Of a stretch of DNA of 64,000 nucleotides, positions 62,689 through 64,000 are shown one piece after another. Each line of letters starts with the position of its first letter. Position 1 is the stretch's first letter. The DNA is from Pseudomonas parafulva (GTDB taxonomy: Bacteria > Pseudomonadota > Gammaproteobacteria > Pseudomonadales > Pseudomonadaceae). A program made the position numbers and the translations under genes. The stretch is from NCBI RefSeq assembly GCF_000800255.1, contig NZ_CP009747.1:620001-684000 (forward strand). The letters are read 5' to 3'. Below the pieces are notes generated by a model. The model saw only the letters and a program-made list of their open reading frames with translations. It was not told the DNA's origin and did no database searches.

Positions 62689-64000
62689 TCAGTCACTGCC
62701 GTCGTCCAGCACTGCGCGCACGATCTCCAGCCCCTGTGTGAGCTGCGCGCGGCTGACGGCCGCCGACAGGCTGATGCGCACGGCTTTCACTGCCTCGCCG
62801 CCCACCGCGAACACGCTGGCTGGCACCACTTCCACGCCCCGTTGCCGACACGCCGCCGCCAAGGTTTCGGCGCAGGCGGGTGTGCGCACCCAGATATGCG
62901 GGGACGGCGCCTCGCGGGTGAGCAAGGCCTCGCCCAACCACCGTCGGGCCAGACGCCAGCGTTGCTCGACTTCCTCGCGCTGCTGGGCCAACCGGCGTGC
63001 TGCCGTCCCCTCGCCGATCCACTGGCAGGCGATCTGCAGATTCAGCGGTGATACCGACCAGTGGGTGGCGCGGGTGTGAGGGTCGATGCGCTCGAGCAGG
63101 TCCGGCGACGCCGCGATCCAGCCCACCCGCAGCCCGGCGGCCACGGTTTTCGACAGGCTGCTGACCAGCACGCCACGGCCATCGAGCAGTGGATACAACG
63201 GTGGCCGTTCGCTGAACGCACCGTAGACATCGTCCTCGATCACCCACAGCTCATTGCGTCGGACCACGTCGGCGATGGCCTGGCGACGGGCTTCGTCCAT
63301 GCACGCTCCGGTGGGGTTGTGCAGCGTCGGCGTGGTCACCAGTACCCGCGCGCCGCTGGCCCTCGCCACCCGCTCCAGGGCCTCGGGGCGCAAGCCTTGA
63401 CCGTCCAGTGCAACGCCCTGCACGGGAAGGCGCAGCTGTCGACAGGCGGCCTTGATGCCGGGCGCGCTCAGCGCTTCGACCATCACCGGCTCGCCGGGCT
63501 GGCACAGCGACTGCAACACGCAGGTCAGTGCCTGTTGCGCGCCGCCGCACAGCAGCAGGTCGTCGGCATCCACGGTGATGCCGCGCAGGCTGAGCCAATG
63601 GGCGCCCTGCAGGCGGCCCAGCAGCAGTCGATCATGGTCCAGGTAGTGATCCAGCAGGTTGAAGTCGCCTGCCTGCAGCAACGATTGCAGACTCTGTTGC
63701 AGATCCTGTGGGGCCAGGTCGGCCACCGGCACGTTGGTCGACAGGTCGATCAGGGTCGGATGGCGGTCATGCTGCTTGAGGCGAAACAGCGTCGCTTCCT
63801 TGCTCCCCGCCAGCACATAGGTGCCGCGCCCGACTTCGCCGGCCACCAGGTGGCGGGCGGCCGCTTCGCGATAGGCTTGCTGCGTGGTGCTCGGATTGAG
63901 CCCCAGCTTCCACGCCAGGCGCCGCTGCGGGGGAAGGCGTTCGCCGACTGTCAGTTCACCGCGCTCGATGGCCATGGCGATGGCCTCGACCAGCGCCAGG
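62689..64000 (-). CDS. MocR/PdxR-type GntR regulator with aminotransferase domain (5' end outside window)
   Basis: More than 428 residues are visible and the N-terminus lies past base 64000. In-frame codons upstream of the ATG at 63975 continue the wHTH (LALVEAIAMAIERGELTVGERLPPQR), so that ATG is internal. The wHTH is followed by a class-I aminotransferase-fold domain. PLP Lys is in SSLSKTVAAGLRVGW, and Asn/Asp are in HNPTGACMDEARRQ and WVIEDDVYG. Such proteins sense PLP or amines and control vitamin B6 or amino-acid genes. Confidence 0.88.
   Translation of the reverse strand, partial: LALVEAIAMAIERGELTVGERLPPQRRLAWKLGLNPSTTQQAYREAAARHLVAGEVGRGTYVLAGSKEATLFRLKQHDRHPTLIDLSTNVPVADLAPQDLQQSLQSLLQAGDFNLLDHYLDHDRLLLGRLQGAHWLSLRGITVDADDLLLCGGAQQALTCVLQSLCQPGEPVMVEALSAPGIKAACRQLRLPVQGVALDGQGLRPEALERVARASGARVLVTTPTLHNPTGACMDEARRQAIADVVRRNELWVIEDDVYGAFSERPPLYPLLDGRGVLVSSLSKTVAAGLRVGWIAASPDLLERIDPHTRATHWSVSPLNLQIACQWIGEGTAARRLAQQREEVEQRWRLARRWLGEALLTREAPSPHIWVRTPACAETLAAACRQRGVEVVPASVFAVGGEAVKAVRISLSAAVSRAQLTQGLEIVRAVLDDGSD

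Overview
The window is a 64 kb piece of a high-GC gammaproteobacterial chromosome. Gene content points to Pseudomonas, most likely the P. putida group. The evidence is the order ldhA-gacS-cysM-rlmD-relA-mazG, the purM-purN pair, a P. putida-type REP element, and many Pseudomonas-typical small families (DUF2069, DUF2058, DUF2066, DUF2790, DUF2937, DUF6279). Nearly everything is core genome. I saw no rRNA, tRNA, CRISPR array, insertion sequence or prophage. The two terminal genes run off the window.

Layout. 1-4.4 kb: a truncated DNA glycosylase, a leftward overlapping set (arsC-like, wrbA, DUF2069), a TlpA-like lipoprotein, a META lipoprotein with a CxxC protein, and D-lactate dehydrogenase. 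4.4-13.8 kb: the hybrid sensor kinase gacS, then rightward cysM, rlmD, relA, mazG and a DUF2058 gene. A 60-codon gene with a clear promoter and a 17-bp palindrome follows. 13.9-18.7 kb: a DUF3108 gene, purN and purM leftward, then DUF2066 and an AI-2E-type permease. 19-27 kb: malate:quinone oxidoreductase, an isolated phage tail-collar-like gene, a LysR regulator, a bestrophin-like channel, moaA, an Lrp regulator divergent from a cystathionine/methionine-lyase-family gene, and a small DUF465 gene. 27-33.5 kb: a phosphoethanolamine transferase, rnd-ycgL, a 2-hydroxyacid dehydrogenase, ycgN, and an exported protein that looks like a dead M61/M1-type peptidase.

33.6-41 kb is the clearest accessory unit. 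It has a GlxA/AraC-type regulator and a divergent FCD-type GntR regulator, separated by three TGTANACA octamers. Next come an FAD amine/imino-acid oxidase, an MFS transporter, a DapA-family lyase/deaminase and an aldehyde dehydrogenase. Together they read as import, oxidation, C-N or C-C cleavage and aldehyde oxidation of one unidentified nitrogenous compound.

41-54 kb: a SpoU-type RNA methyltransferase, an HNH protein, a proline-rich exported peptide, oligopeptidase B, a small set with a YafJ-like amidotransferase, and a LysR regulator with the 5-oxoprolinase genes pxpABC. A MoxR ATPase with its VWA partner, a DUF748-like protein and cysK follow. 54-64 kb: a 13-unit heptanucleotide tandem repeat, lpxO, an EamA transporter, a DUF6279 lipoprotein, cvfB, a secreted beta-helix protein, a CsbD-like protein, a BrkB/YihY membrane protein, a GNAT acetyltransferase, a DUF2790 protein and a truncated MocR-type regulator.

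I found no convincing wholly new multi-gene system. The best leads are the catabolic cluster with its operators, the palindrome-controlled 60-aa gene, the degenerate peptidase, the heptad array and the nested inverted repeats between gacS and cysM.
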